This document shows positions 24,149 to 32,664 of a stretch of 64,000 bases of DNA, piece by piece (within the stretch, counting starts at the first letter, position 1; every line of letters starts with the position of its first letter). Both the position numbers and the translations under genes were made by a program. The stretch spans positions 62,001 to 126,000 of the forward strand of contig NZ_WWCN01000010.1 of NCBI RefSeq assembly GCF_009857445.1. The letters run 5' to 3'. The notes under the pieces were generated by a model. The model did not search any database. It was given only the letters and a program-made list of their open reading frames with translations, and was not told where the DNA came from. The stretch is from Duganella flavida (GTDB taxonomy: Bacteria; Pseudomonadota; Gammaproteobacteria; Burkholderiales; Burkholderiaceae_D).

Positions 24149-24814
24149 ATGATCGATAAAACTTTTGAATCACTGGAGCGCGCGGTTGCCGACATCCATG
24201 ACGGCGCCACCGTCATGATCGGCGGCTTCGGCAACGCCGGCATGCCGTCGGCACTGATCGACGCGCTGATCGCGCAGGGCGCGAAAGAGCTCACCATCGT
24301 TAACAACAATGCCGGCAACGGCGAGACCGGACTTGCCGCGCTGCTCAAGGCCAAGCGCGTACGCAAAATTATTTGCTCGTTCCCGCGCCAGGCCGATTCC
24401 CATCATTTCGACGCGCTGTACCGCGCCGGCGAAATTGAACTGGAACTGACCCCGCAGGGCAATCTGGCGGAACGCATCCGCGCCGCCGGCGCCGGCATCG
24501 GCGGCTTCTTTACGCCGACCGGCTACGGCACGCTGCTGGCCGAGGGCAAGGAAACGCGCCTGATCAACGGTCGCCATTACGTGCTGGAGTCGCCGATCCA
24601 CGCTGACTTCGCGCTGATCAAGGCGTTGAAGGGCGACCGCTGGGGCAATCTGGTGTACCGCAAGACTGCGCGTAACTTCGGCCCGATTATGGCGATGGCC
24701 GCCAAGGTCACCATCGCGCAGGTGCAAGACGTGGTCGCGCTGGGCGAGCTGGATCCGGAAGTGATCGTCACGCCGGGCATCTTTGTACAACGCGTGGTGA
24801 AGGAATCGGCATGA
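24149..24814 (+). CDS. pcaI: 3-oxoadipate CoA-transferase subunit A
   Basis: The alpha subunit (221 residues) of succinyl-CoA:3-oxoadipate CoA-transferase, which activates beta-ketoadipate to its CoA ester. Diagnostic blocks: DGATVMIGGFGNAGMPSALIDAL, the glycine-rich CoA-binding GGF, LTIVNNNAGNGETGLAALL, ICSFPRQADSHHFDALYRAGEIELELTPQGNLAERIRAAGAGIGGFFTPTG split over the domain, and LIKALKGDRWGNLVYRKTARNF. It is the first gene of pcaIJF and overlaps pcaJ by four bases, as expected for a heteromeric enzyme. Confidence 0.95.
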   Translation: MIDKTFESLERAVADIHDGATVMIGGFGNAGMPSALIDALIAQGAKELTIVNNNAGNGETGLAALLKAKRVRKIICSFPRQADSHHFDALYRAGEIELELTPQGNLAERIRAAGAGIGGFFTPTGYGTLLAEGKETRLINGRHYVLESPIHADFALIKALKGDRWGNLVYRKTARNFGPIMAMAAKVTIAQVQDVVALGELDPEVIVTPGIFVQRVVKESA

Positions 24815-25458
24815 GCGCAAATCGTTACACCCGCGACCAGATTGCGGCCCGCGTCGCGCAGGACATTCCTGAAGGCGCTTACGTCAACCTCGGCATCGGC
24901 CTGCCGACCAAGGTGGCCAACTACTTGCCGACCGACCGCGAAGTGTTCCTGCATTCCGAGAACGGCCTGCTGGGCATGGGTCCCGCGCCTGCAGAAGGCG
25001 AGGAAGACGAAGACCTGATTAACGCCGGCAAGCAGCCGGTAACGCTGCTGACCGGCGGCGCTTATTTCCACCACGGTGATTCGTTCGCCATGATGCGCGG
25101 CGGCCACCTCGATGTGTGCGTACTGGGCGCGTTCCAGGTGTCGGCCAAGGGCGACCTGGCCAACTGGCACACGGGCGCACCGGATGCAATTCCGGCCGTC
25201 GGCGGCGCGATGGATCTGGCACTGGGCGCGAAACAGGTATTCGTGATGATGGACCACCAGACCAAAACTGGCGAGAGCAAGATCGTGGCCGCATGCAGCT
25301 ATCCGCTGACAGGTGTTGCTTGCGTCAACCGTATCTACACCGACATGGCGGTGCTGGATGTAACGCCGGCCGGCCTGCTCGTGCGCGAAATGGCGCCGGG
25401 CCTGACGTTTGAAGAACTGCAGGCCGCCACTGGCGCGCCGCTGTTGCCGCCAAATTGA
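24811..25458 (+). CDS. pcaJ: 3-oxoadipate CoA-transferase subunit B
   Basis: The beta subunit (215 residues) of the same CoA-transferase. It carries the catalytic glutamate Glu50 in HSENGLLGMGP, which forms the enzyme-CoA thioester. Supporting blocks are AYVNLGIGLPTKVANYL, GGAYFHHGDSFAMMRGGHLDVCVLGAFQVS and DLANWHTG. It is translationally coupled to pcaI and followed 12 bases later by pcaF. Confidence 0.95.
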   Translation: MSANRYTRDQIAARVAQDIPEGAYVNLGIGLPTKVANYLPTDREVFLHSENGLLGMGPAPAEGEEDEDLINAGKQPVTLLTGGAYFHHGDSFAMMRGGHLDVCVLGAFQVSAKGDLANWHTGAPDAIPAVGGAMDLALGAKQVFVMMDHQTKTGESKIVAACSYPLTGVACVNRIYTDMAVLDVTPAGLLVREMAPGLTFEELQAATGAPLLPPN

Positions 25459-25470
25459 AAGGATAAACAA

Positions 25471-26673
25471 ATGAACGAAGCATTTATCTGCGATGCGATC
25501 CGCACACCCATCGGCCGTTACGGCGGTTCGCTGAAAGACGTACGTGCCGACGATCTGGGCGCGATTCCACTGCGCGCGCTGAAGGATCGCAATCCCGGCG
25601 TGCAGTGGGACCAGGTGGACGATGTGTTCTACGGCTGCGCCAACCAATCCGGCGAAGATAACCGCAATGTGGCGCGCATGTCGCTGCTGCTGGCCGGCCT
25701 GCCGCAAGAGGTTCCGGGCACCACCATCAACCGCTTGTGCGGCTCGGGCATGGACGCCATCGGGAACGCCGCACGTGCGATCCAGGCCGGCGACGCTTGC
25801 CTGATGATCGCCGGCGGCGTGGAGTCGATGACGCGCGCGCCTTACGTCATGGGCAAGGCCGATAGCGCCTTTTCACGCAGCGCCAAAATCGAAGACACCA
25901 CCATGGGCTGGCGCTTCGTCAACAAGGCGCTGAAGGAAGTCTACGGCACCGAGACCATGCCGGAGACGGCCGAAAACGTCGCCGCCGATTATCAGATCAG
26001 CCGCGCCGACCAGGATGCGTTTGCGCTGGCGAGCCAGAACAAGACCGCTACCGCCATCGCTGAAGGCGTGTTCGCGCGCGAAATCGTGCCGGTATCTCTG
26101 CCGCAGAAAAAAGGTGATCCGATCATCTTCTCGCAAGATGAACACCCGCGCGCGACCACCACCGAAGCGCTGGCCAAGCTGAAAGGCGTCGTTCGCGCCG
26201 ACGGTTCGGTCACCGCCGGCAACGCCTCGGGCATCAACGACGGCGCCTGCGCAGTGCTGATCGCCAGCGCGGAAGCGGCCAAGCAGCACGGCCTGAAACC
26301 GCTGGCCCGCATCGTCGGCATGGCTACCGCTGGCGTCGCGCCGCGCGTGATGGGCATCGGCCCGGTGCCGGCAGTGCAAAAGCTGCTGCGCCAGACCGGC
26401 CTGACGCTGGAGCAGATGGACGTGATTGAATTGAACGAAGCCTTCGCCGCACAAGGCTTGGCCGTGCTGCGTCAATTGGGTTTGAAGGATGACGACGCGC
26501 GCGTTAATCCGAACGGTGGCGCAATTGCGCTGGGCCACCCGCTGGGCATGAGTGGCGCGCGCCTCGTCACGACGGCAACCTACCAGCTGCAGCGCACCGG
26601 TGGCCGCTACGCGCTGTGCACCATGTGCATCGGCGTGGGGCAGGGAATTGCGATGATTATCGAAAGAGTGTAG
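25471..26673 (+). CDS. pcaF: Beta-ketoadipyl-CoA thiolase
   Basis: A 400-residue thiolase that cleaves beta-ketoadipyl-CoA to succinyl-CoA and acetyl-CoA, the last step of the pathway. The acylated nucleophile is Cys90 in [12 protein letters not shown]. The catalytic His lies in [16 protein letters not shown] and the second Cys in [13 protein letters not shown]-type sequence features such as [16 protein letters not shown] and [21 protein letters not shown] distinguish it from generic acetyl-CoA acetyltransferases. It closes the pcaIJF transcription unit, which probably reads on into the permease genes 64 bp downstream. Confidence 0.95.
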   Translation: MNEAFICDAIRTPIGRYGGSLKDVRADDLGAIPLRALKDRNPGVQWDQVDDVFYGCANQSGEDNRNVARMSLLLAGLPQEVPGTTINRLCGSGMDAIGNAARAIQAGDACLMIAGGVESMTRAPYVMGKADSAFSRSAKIEDTTMGWRFVNKALKEVYGTETMPETAENVAADYQISRADQDAFALASQNKTATAIAEGVFAREIVPVSLPQKKGDPIIFSQDEHPRATTTEALAKLKGVVRADGSVTAGNASGINDGACAVLIASAEAAKQHGLKPLARIVGMATAGVAPRVMGIGPVPAVQKLLRQTGLTLEQMDVIELNEAFAAQGLAVLRQLGLKDDDARVNPNGGAIALGHPLGMSGARLVTTATYQLQRTGGRYALCTMCIGVGQGIAMIIERV

Positions 26674-26705
26674 TTTTTGGTTTGGTGAGAAGTAGTGGAG
26701 ACAAC

Positions 26706-26744
26706 ATGAAACAAATAATTAAAAACGGGAGGCAGACATGCTAG
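26706..26744 (+). other. Twelve-codon leader frame before livH
   Basis: GTGGAGACAAC is followed by an ATG that opens MKQIIKNGRQTC and stops within the first codons of livH. The start has the same GGAGACAAC ribosome site as vanA. It could be a leader peptide coupling translation, or the stump of a deleted gene. There is no evidence of expression. Confidence 0.3.
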
Positions 26745-27604
26745 CCAACTTTGCTGGTGTACTGTTCGACGGCATCGCCTACGGCAGTCTGCTGTTCCTT
26801 ATCAGTGTCGGCCTGTCGGTCACGATGGGCATGATGAACTTTATTAACCTCGCCCACGGCGCGTTTGCGATGCTGGGCGGGTATGTGAGCGTGTCGCTGC
26901 TGTCGCGCTTCGGCGTGCCGTTCCTGGCGTCGCTGCCGCTGGCCTTCATCGCTTCGGCGGTGGTGGGGCTGGTGCTGGAGCGTCTGCTGTATCGACGCCT
27001 GTACAAGGCTACTCATCTTGACCAGGTGCTGTTTTCGATCGGTCTGACCTTCATGGCCGTCGCTGCGGCGACTTACTTCTACGGCCCGACGCAACAGCCG
27101 GTAGTGCTGCCGGACTGGCTGCGCGGCCAGGTATCGCTGCTCGGTCTTGATGTCGGCGCATATCGTTTGTTCCTGATCGGCGTGGTGGTGCTGGTGACCG
27201 TGGCGCTTGGCCTGCTGATCGAGCGTACTCGCTTCGGTGCGCAGATCCGCGCATCGGTGGACAACCAGACTGCGGCTGCGGGTCTCGGCATCAACGTCAG
27301 TCTGGTATTCAGCCTGACCTTCGCGCTGGGCTCCGGCCTGGCCGGTTTGGGCGGCGGCCTTGGCATCGACGTGCTGGGTCTCGATCCGACCTTCCCGGTC
27401 AAGTACATGGTCTACTTCCTGCTCGTGGTGGCAGTGGGCGGCGCGGGCACCATCAAAGGTCCGTTGCTGGCAGCTGTCATCCTTGGCGTGTTCGACGTCG
27501 CCGGTAAATACTACGTGCCGGAAGTTGGCGCCTTCGTGATCTACGCGCTGATGGTGGTGCTACTGATCCTGTTCCCTGCTGGCCTGATGCGGAGGAAAGC
27601 ATGA
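26738..27604 (+). CDS. livH: ABC transporter permease, LivH family
   Basis: A 288-residue inner-membrane permease with about eight hydrophobic segments. Family blocks: GSLLFLISVGLSVTMGMMNFINLAHGAFAMLGGYV at the N-terminus, GAQIRASVDNQTAAAGLGINV (the loop contacting the ATPase) and KYMVYFLLVVAVGGAGTIKGPLLAAVILG. It forms the membrane channel with LivM. GGGAGG upstream supports the ATG at 26738. Position behind pcaF suggests aromatic-acid rather than leucine uptake. Its stop overlaps the livM start. Confidence 0.9.
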   Translation: MLANFAGVLFDGIAYGSLLFLISVGLSVTMGMMNFINLAHGAFAMLGGYVSVSLLSRFGVPFLASLPLAFIASAVVGLVLERLLYRRLYKATHLDQVLFSIGLTFMAVAAATYFYGPTQQPVVLPDWLRGQVSLLGLDVGAYRLFLIGVVVLVTVALGLLIERTRFGAQIRASVDNQTAAAGLGINVSLVFSLTFALGSGLAGLGGGLGIDVLGLDPTFPVKYMVYFLLVVAVGGAGTIKGPLLAAVILGVFDVAGKYYVPEVGAFVIYALMVVLLILFPAGLMRRKA

Positions 27605-28611
27605 ACGCTTTTGCTGATACTGAAACCAAACCTGTCGCCAAGGTCGCCGCCATTCTGCCTGCGCCCAAGCTGCCAAACGACCGTTGGCAGCCGTTGGAAA
27701 TCGCCTTCTGGCTGCTGCCGGTTGTCGCGTACTTTGCCTTCCCCGGCTATCTGGTGCTGATTAGCCAGATCATGATTGTCGGCCTGTTCGCAGTGTCGCT
27801 GGATTTGATCCTCGGTTATGCGGGCATCGTCTCGCTGGGCCACGCCGCCTTCTTCGGATTGGGCGCTTACACTGCCGGCCTGCTGGCCGTGCATGGCTGG
27901 GGCGAGCCTTTGAGCGGCTTGCTGGCAGCGGGCGTGGTGGCCGGTGTGGTCGGCCTGCTGACGTCCTTCCTCGTGGTGCGCGGCCAGGACCTGACGCGCC
28001 TGATGGTCACGATGGGCATCTGTTTGATGCTGTTTGAAGCGGCCAACAAGGCATCGTCGATCACCGGCGGCGTGGATGGCTTGTCCGGCATGATGGTCGG
28101 GAAGCTGTTTGGTACTTTCGAGTTTGACCTGAACGGGAATGTCGCTTTCTGGTACAGCTTCGCCGTACTGTTCGTATTGTTTGCAGTGCTGCGCCGCGTG
28201 GTCAAGTCGCCGTTTGGTCTGAGCCTGATCGGCATCCGCGAAGGTGTGCGCCGCATGCCTTCACTGGGCGTGAATGTGAATCGCCGCCTGGTCGCCATCT
28301 TCACTCTGGGCGCTGCGGTGGCCGGCGTTGCTGGTGCGCTGCTGGCGCAGACCACGCAGTTCGTCGGTCTTGACGCGCTGAGCTTCCCGCGCTCAGCTGA
28401 GCTGATGATTATCCTGGTGCTGGGCGGGACCGGTCGCCTGTACGGCGGCCTGGTTGGCGCGGCGGTGTTCATGCTGCTGCAGGATTACATCGCCGGTCTG
28501 AATCCGACCTACTGGCAGTTCTATATCGGCTTGTTGCTGGTGTTGATTGTGCTGTTCGCGCGCGGCGGCATCTTGGGTGGACTGGAACGCTTGCGCAAGG
28601 AGAAGCCATGA
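27601..28611 (+). CDS. livM: ABC transporter permease, LivM family
   Basis: A 336-residue permease partner of LivH: hydrophobic helices with LDLILGYAGIVSLGHAAFFGLGAYTAGLL, the coupling-helix region GLSLIGIREGVRRMPSLGVNV and FPRSAELMIILVLGGTGRLYGGLVGA. It overlaps livH and livG by four bases each, so all four permease genes are translationally linked. Confidence 0.9.
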   Translation: MNAFADTETKPVAKVAAILPAPKLPNDRWQPLEIAFWLLPVVAYFAFPGYLVLISQIMIVGLFAVSLDLILGYAGIVSLGHAAFFGLGAYTAGLLAVHGWGEPLSGLLAAGVVAGVVGLLTSFLVVRGQDLTRLMVTMGICLMLFEAANKASSITGGVDGLSGMMVGKLFGTFEFDLNGNVAFWYSFAVLFVLFAVLRRVVKSPFGLSLIGIREGVRRMPSLGVNVNRRLVAIFTLGAAVAGVAGALLAQTTQFVGLDALSFPRSAELMIILVLGGTGRLYGGLVGAAVFMLLQDYIAGLNPTYWQFYIGLLLVLIVLFARGGILGGLERLRKEKP

Positions 28612-29366
28612 GCCGCGATATCACTTTACGTACCGAAGGACTGAGCAAGCGCTGGGGCGCGTTCGTCGCCAACAGCGATGTGTCGCTGACTTTCCAGCCG
28701 GGTGCGCGCCATGCGCTGATCGGTCCTAACGGCGCTGGCAAGACTACCTTCATTAACCTGCTGACCGGCGCGTTTAGCCCAAGCAGCGGCAAGGTGTATC
28801 TCGGCAGCGAGGACATCACGCATCTGCCGCAGCACGCGCGCGTCCACTGCGGCATGACGCGCACCTTCCAGCTCAACACCCTGTTCGCAGGCATGACGGT
28901 GCTGGAATCGGTGGTGCTGGCCATCAACGAGCGTCGCGGGTTGCAGAACGTGTGGTGGAAGACGGTTGCCAATCATCCGGAAGTCATCTCCGAAGCGATG
29001 GAGCTTTTGGCGACCCTGAAGCTGAGCGACCAGGCCAACAGCATCACGCGCAGCATGGCTTACGGTAAGCAGCGCCTCGTGGAGATTGCGCTGGCGCTGG
29101 CGACCAAGCCGCGCATCCTGTTGCTGGATGAACCGGCAGCCGGCATTCCACAAGCCGAGAGCAAGGAGCTGTTCGAAGTGCTGGCGCAGCTGCCGCGCGA
29201 CGTGACGGTGCTGTTCATCGAACACGATATGAGCCTGGTGTTCCGTTTCGCTGACCGCATCACGGTGCTGGTGGGCGGCAAGGTGCTGACCGAGGGCACG
29301 CCTGCGGAAATCGCAGCCGATCCGCGCGTCAAGGAAGTTTATCTGGGGGAGTCGGAACATGACTGA
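28608..29366 (+). CDS. livG: ABC transporter ATP-binding protein, LivG family
   Basis: A 252-residue cytoplasmic ATPase. Walker A GPNGAGKT (39-46), LivG-type insert NTLFAGMTVLESVVLAINERRG, signature region MAYGKQRLVEIALAL (degenerate, as usual in LivG), Walker B ILLLDEPAAG and the switch His in FIEHDMSLVF. It works as a heterodimer with LivF. Confidence 0.92.
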   Translation: MSRDITLRTEGLSKRWGAFVANSDVSLTFQPGARHALIGPNGAGKTTFINLLTGAFSPSSGKVYLGSEDITHLPQHARVHCGMTRTFQLNTLFAGMTVLESVVLAINERRGLQNVWWKTVANHPEVISEAMELLATLKLSDQANSITRSMAYGKQRLVEIALALATKPRILLLDEPAAGIPQAESKELFEVLAQLPRDVTVLFIEHDMSLVFRFADRITVLVGGKVLTEGTPAEIAADPRVKEVYLGESEHD

Positions 29367-30060
29367 GTTGCTGGTGTTGGATAAGGTCACCGCCGGATAT
29401 GGCGAATCGATCGTGCTGGAAGAGGTGTCGTTCACGCTGAAGGAGGGCGACAGCCTGGCGCTGCTAGGCCGTAACGGTGTCGGTAAAACCAGCCTGCTGG
29501 TGACGCTGATGGGCCTCACGCGCCTGCACAAAGGCAGCATCCGCTGGGCTGGTGGTGATATCTCGCGTGTCTCGACCCACAAGCGTTCGCGCGCAGGGCT
29601 AGGCTGGGTGCCGCAGGAGCGCCACATGTTCCCATCGCTGACGGTGGAAGAGCATTTGACGGTGGTTGCGCGTCCCGGTCCGTGGAACCTGCAGAAGATT
29701 TACCAGATCTTCCCGCGCCTGTTCGAGCGCCGTAACAACATGGGCAACCAGTTGTCGGGCGGCGAACAGCAGATGGTGGCGATTGCGCGCGCGCTCATGA
29801 CTAATCCGCGCATCTTGCTGCTGGACGAACCAATGGAAGGCCTGGCGCCGATCATCGTGCAGGAGCTGGTGCGCGTGATCCGCAAGCTGGTGCAGGAGGA
29901 GGGCATGTCGGTGATCGTGGTGGAGCAGCACGCACGTCTGGCGCTGTCGTTGACGCAGCGCGCCATCGTGCTGGATCGCGGCCGCATTGTGCACGACTCG
30001 GATAGCGCCAGCCTGCTGGCCGACGGCGACAAACTCGATAAGCTGGTCGCCGTGGCGTGA
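29359..30060 (+). CDS. livF: ABC transporter ATP-binding protein, LivF family
   Basis: A 233-residue ATPase partner of LivG with Walker A LGRNGVGKTSL, signature LSGGEQQMVAIARAL, Walker B ILLLDEPMEGLAP and the H-loop VVEQHARLAL. The GRNGVGKTT-like P-loop and P-M-E-G-L-A-P are LivF-specific. It overlaps livG by eight bases. It ends six bases before the convergent MarR gene. Confidence 0.92.
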   Translation: MTELLVLDKVTAGYGESIVLEEVSFTLKEGDSLALLGRNGVGKTSLLVTLMGLTRLHKGSIRWAGGDISRVSTHKRSRAGLGWVPQERHMFPSLTVEEHLTVVARPGPWNLQKIYQIFPRLFERRNNMGNQLSGGEQQMVAIARALMTNPRILLLDEPMEGLAPIIVQELVRVIRKLVQEEGMSVIVVEQHARLALSLTQRAIVLDRGRIVHDSDSASLLADGDKLDKLVAVA

Positions 30061-30065
30061 TGAAG

Positions 30066-30548
30066 CTAGCGCGCCGTCTCGCGAGGTGCGAGCGGCGCGC
30101 GGCTTTGTTCGTTGTTCTTCTGTACCAGTTTGGTGAGCAGCTCCATAAACTGCAGCTGTTCGGCGCTGGTGAGCGGCGCGAGGATGCGGCGGCGCAGGCG
30201 CTGCGAGCCTGGCACCAATTCTTCCAGCAACTGCTCCCCAGCCGCCGTGATAGTCAGTGCGCGTTGGCGGCGATTGGTCGGAATCACCTTGCGCTCCAAC
30301 AGGCCTTTTTCTTCAAGGCGCGCACAGACCGTGGCGCCAGTCGATGTATCTATGCCGCTCAGCGCCGATAGCGAGACCTGGTCTACGCCCGGCTGCGCGG
30401 CGAGGTTGCGCAGCATCGCGTACTGCACCGGCGTCAGCTCCGATCCCATTTCATCGTAAAAAATCGACACCGAGATTTGCTGCGCGCGGCGCAGCAAGTG
30501 GCCCGGGTGCTCGTACAGGTTAATCAGTTTGCTTTCGGTTTCTGGCAT
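30066..30548 (-). CDS. MarR family regulator, probable controller of vanAB
   Basis: A 160-residue winged-helix protein: ELTPVQYAMLRNLAAQPGVDQVSLSALSGIDTSTGATVCARLEEKGLLERK and the wing TNRRQRALTITAAGEQLLEEL. It is divergent from vanA, with a perfect 7+2+7 inverted repeat on the vanA promoter, the expected layout for a MarR repressor of aromatic demethylase genes (DesR of Sphingobium is a MarR-type parallel; VanR of Pseudomonas is GntR-type). The likely effector is vanillate or a relative. Start at the ATG at 30548; an ATG at 30575 is in frame. Confidence 0.82.
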   Translation of the reverse strand: MPETESKLINLYEHPGHLLRRAQQISVSIFYDEMGSELTPVQYAMLRNLAAQPGVDQVSLSALSGIDTSTGATVCARLEEKGLLERKVIPTNRRQRALTITAAGEQLLEELVPGSQRLRRRILAPLTSAEQLQFMELLTKLVQKNNEQSRAPLAPRETAR

Positions 30549-30584
30549 GGTGGTTTCGATTGTGCGGTGCCGCATCTAAATTGG

Positions 30585-30626
30585 TTTACTTCGAATCGCT
30601 ACTGTACTACATTCAGTGTACTGAAT
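30585..30626 (+). promoter_or_regulatory. vanAB promoter with MarR operator
   Basis: TTTACT (30585-30590), 17 bases, TACATT (30608-30613). The inverted repeat ATTCAGT-GT-ACTGAAT (30611-30626) starts inside the -10 and would cover the transcription start, the layout of a repressor site. Confidence 0.7.
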
Positions 30627-30648
30627 ATTAAAGTAGAAGGAGACAACG

Positions 30649-31680
30649 ATGTACCGAAAAAACACCTGGTATGTGGCCTGCACGTCGGACGAAATTGAAA
30701 GCAAGCCGCTGGGCCGCACCATCTGCGGCGAGAAGATCGTGTTCTATCGCGCGGCAGAAGGAAAAGTGGCGGCGCTGGAGGACTTCTGCCCGCATCGCGG
30801 CGCACCGCTGTCGTTGGGCTTTGTGCGCGAAGGGCAGCTGGTGTGCGGCTATCACGGATTGGAAATGGGCTGCGACGGCAAAGTAGTCAGCATGCCGGGC
30901 CAGCGCGTGCGCGGCTTCCCGTGCATCCGCAGCTACCCGGTGGAGGAACGTTATGGCTTCATCTGGGTCTGGACCGGCGACAAGGAGAAGGCCGATCCGG
31001 CGTTGATCCATCATCTGGAATGGGCTGACAATCCCGAATGGGCGTACGGCGGCGGTCTGTATCACATCAACTGCGAATATCGTTTGATGATCGATAACCT
31101 GATGGATCTGACGCACGAGACCTATGTGCACGCGTCCAGCATCGGGCAGAAAGAGATCGACGAGGCGCCGGTGAACACGCGCGTTGAGGGCGAACAGGTG
31201 GTCACCAGTCGCTACATGGAAAACATCATGGCGCCGCCGTTCTGGCGCGCGGCCTTGCGCGGCAACGGTTTGGCGGACGACGTGCCGGTGGACCGCTGGC
31301 AGATTTGCCGCTTCTCGCCGCCTAGCCATGTGATGATTGAAGTCGGCGTGGCGCATGCAGGCAAGGGCGGTTACGACGCCGCGCCGGAGCATAAGGCGTC
31401 CAGCATCGTAGTGGACTTCATTACGCCGGAGACGGAAACCTCGCACTGGTACTTCTGGGGCATGGCGCGCAACTTCAAGCCTGAGGATAAAGAGCTCACC
31501 GCCACCATCCGCGAAGGGCAGGGCAAGATCTTCGCCGAGGACCGCGAGATGCTGGAACTGCAGCAGCAGAACATTCTGCGCCATCCGGAACGCAAGCTGC
31601 TGATGCTGAACATCGACGCCGGCGGTGTGCAGTCGCGCCGCGTGCTCGATCAGTGGCTGGAGCAGGAGAAGCCAGCATGA
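30649..31680 (+). CDS. vanA: Vanillate O-demethylase oxygenase subunit (Rieske)
   Basis: A 343-residue Rieske non-heme iron monooxygenase that demethylates vanillate to protocatechuate and formaldehyde. The Rieske 2Fe-2S ligands are Cys47-x-His49 and Cys66-x2-His69 (CPHRGAPLSLGF and CGYHGLEMG). The mononuclear iron site is in DNLMDLTHETYVHASSIG, the VanA-type motif. Context with a ferredoxin reductase and the beta-ketoadipate genes supports vanillate, though other methoxy- or methylated aromatics are possible. It overlaps vanB by four bases. Confidence 0.9.
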   Translation: MYRKNTWYVACTSDEIESKPLGRTICGEKIVFYRAAEGKVAALEDFCPHRGAPLSLGFVREGQLVCGYHGLEMGCDGKVVSMPGQRVRGFPCIRSYPVEERYGFIWVWTGDKEKADPALIHHLEWADNPEWAYGGGLYHINCEYRLMIDNLMDLTHETYVHASSIGQKEIDEAPVNTRVEGEQVVTSRYMENIMAPPFWRAALRGNGLADDVPVDRWQICRFSPPSHVMIEVGVAHAGKGGYDAAPEHKASSIVVDFITPETETSHWYFWGMARNFKPEDKELTATIREGQGKIFAEDREMLELQQQNILRHPERKLLMLNIDAGGVQSRRVLDQWLEQEKPA

Positions 31681-32630
31681 GCGCCGATCTGTTGCAAGTT
31701 CGTGTCGAGCGACGCGACAACGAGGCCGAAGACATCTGCAGCTATGAACTGGTCAGCGCCGACGGAGCTTCGCTGCCGGCCTTCACCGCCGGTGCGCACA
31801 TCGATGTCCACATCGCGCCGGGGCTGGTGCGCCAGTACTCGCTGTGCAATCCGCCGCATGAACGACACCGCTACGTGATCGGCGTTCTGCGCGATCCTGC
31901 CTCGCGCGGCGGCTCGCAAGCCATGCATGAACAAATCCGTGCCGGTGCTGCGCTCACCATCAGCGCACCGCGCAATCACTTCGCGCTGGTGGACGCGCCG
32001 CGCAGCGTACTGCTGGCCGGCGGTATCGGCATCACGCCGCTGCTGGCGATGGCGGAAACACTGTCGGCGCAGGGCGCGCAGTTCGAGATGCACTACTGTA
32101 CCCGCTCGCCGGAGCGCACCGCTTTTCGTGACCGCATCCTGAGCGCGCCTTTTGCGGAAAAGGTGCGCTTCTATCACGACAATGTACAACAGCTTAATTT
32201 GCCGGCGTTGTTTGCATCGCTGCCGCCGGACACGCACGTCTATTTTTGCGGTCCGGCGGGATTCATTGATCACGTCAAGTCCACTGCGGCGCTGGCGGAT
32301 TGGCCGGAGAGCCAGCTGCATCTCGAATACTTCGGTGCAGCGCCGGTGGCGAGTGATGGCGACCAGCCGTTTGAGGTCAAACTGGCCTCTAGTGGCAAGT
32401 GCTACACCATCCCGCCTGGCACCACCGTGCTGCGGGTGTTGAACGATGCAGGCGTGTTTGTGCCGGCTTCCTGCGAGCAGGGTGTGTGCGGCACCTGCCT
32501 GACCCGCGTGCTGGATGGCGTGCCCGATCACCGCGACTTGTATCTCACCGAATCCGAACAGGCGGCCAACGACCTGTTTGCACCTTGCTGTTCGCGTTCC
32601 AGGAGCGCCACTCTGCTGCTGGATTTATAA
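31677..32630 (+). CDS. vanB: Vanillate O-demethylase reductase subunit
   Basis: A 317-residue phthalate-dioxygenase-reductase-type protein that passes electrons from NAD(P)H to VanA. Order: flavin domain (FTAGAHIDVHI, RQYSLCNPPHERHRYVIGVLRD), nucleotide domain (LLAGGIGITPLLAMA, VYFCGPAGFIDHV), and a C-terminal plant-type 2Fe-2S ferredoxin with CEQGVCGTCLT and a fourth Cys in LFAPCCS. It is translationally coupled to vanA. Confidence 0.92.
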   Translation: MSADLLQVRVERRDNEAEDICSYELVSADGASLPAFTAGAHIDVHIAPGLVRQYSLCNPPHERHRYVIGVLRDPASRGGSQAMHEQIRAGAALTISAPRNHFALVDAPRSVLLAGGIGITPLLAMAETLSAQGAQFEMHYCTRSPERTAFRDRILSAPFAEKVRFYHDNVQQLNLPALFASLPPDTHVYFCGPAGFIDHVKSTAALADWPESQLHLEYFGAAPVASDGDQPFEVKLASSGKCYTIPPGTTVLRVLNDAGVFVPASCEQGVCGTCLTRVLDGVPDHRDLYLTESEQAANDLFAPCCSRSRSATLLLDL

Positions 32631-32664
32631 AAACGAATTTTCTAAAACAAATGGAGGAGACACC

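Noticed and set aside
26738..30060. Branched-chain amino acid transporter
   Set aside because: The family name fits, but the position between pcaIJF and vanAB and the PcaR-linked receptor point to aromatic acids. The liv symbols are kept only as family names.
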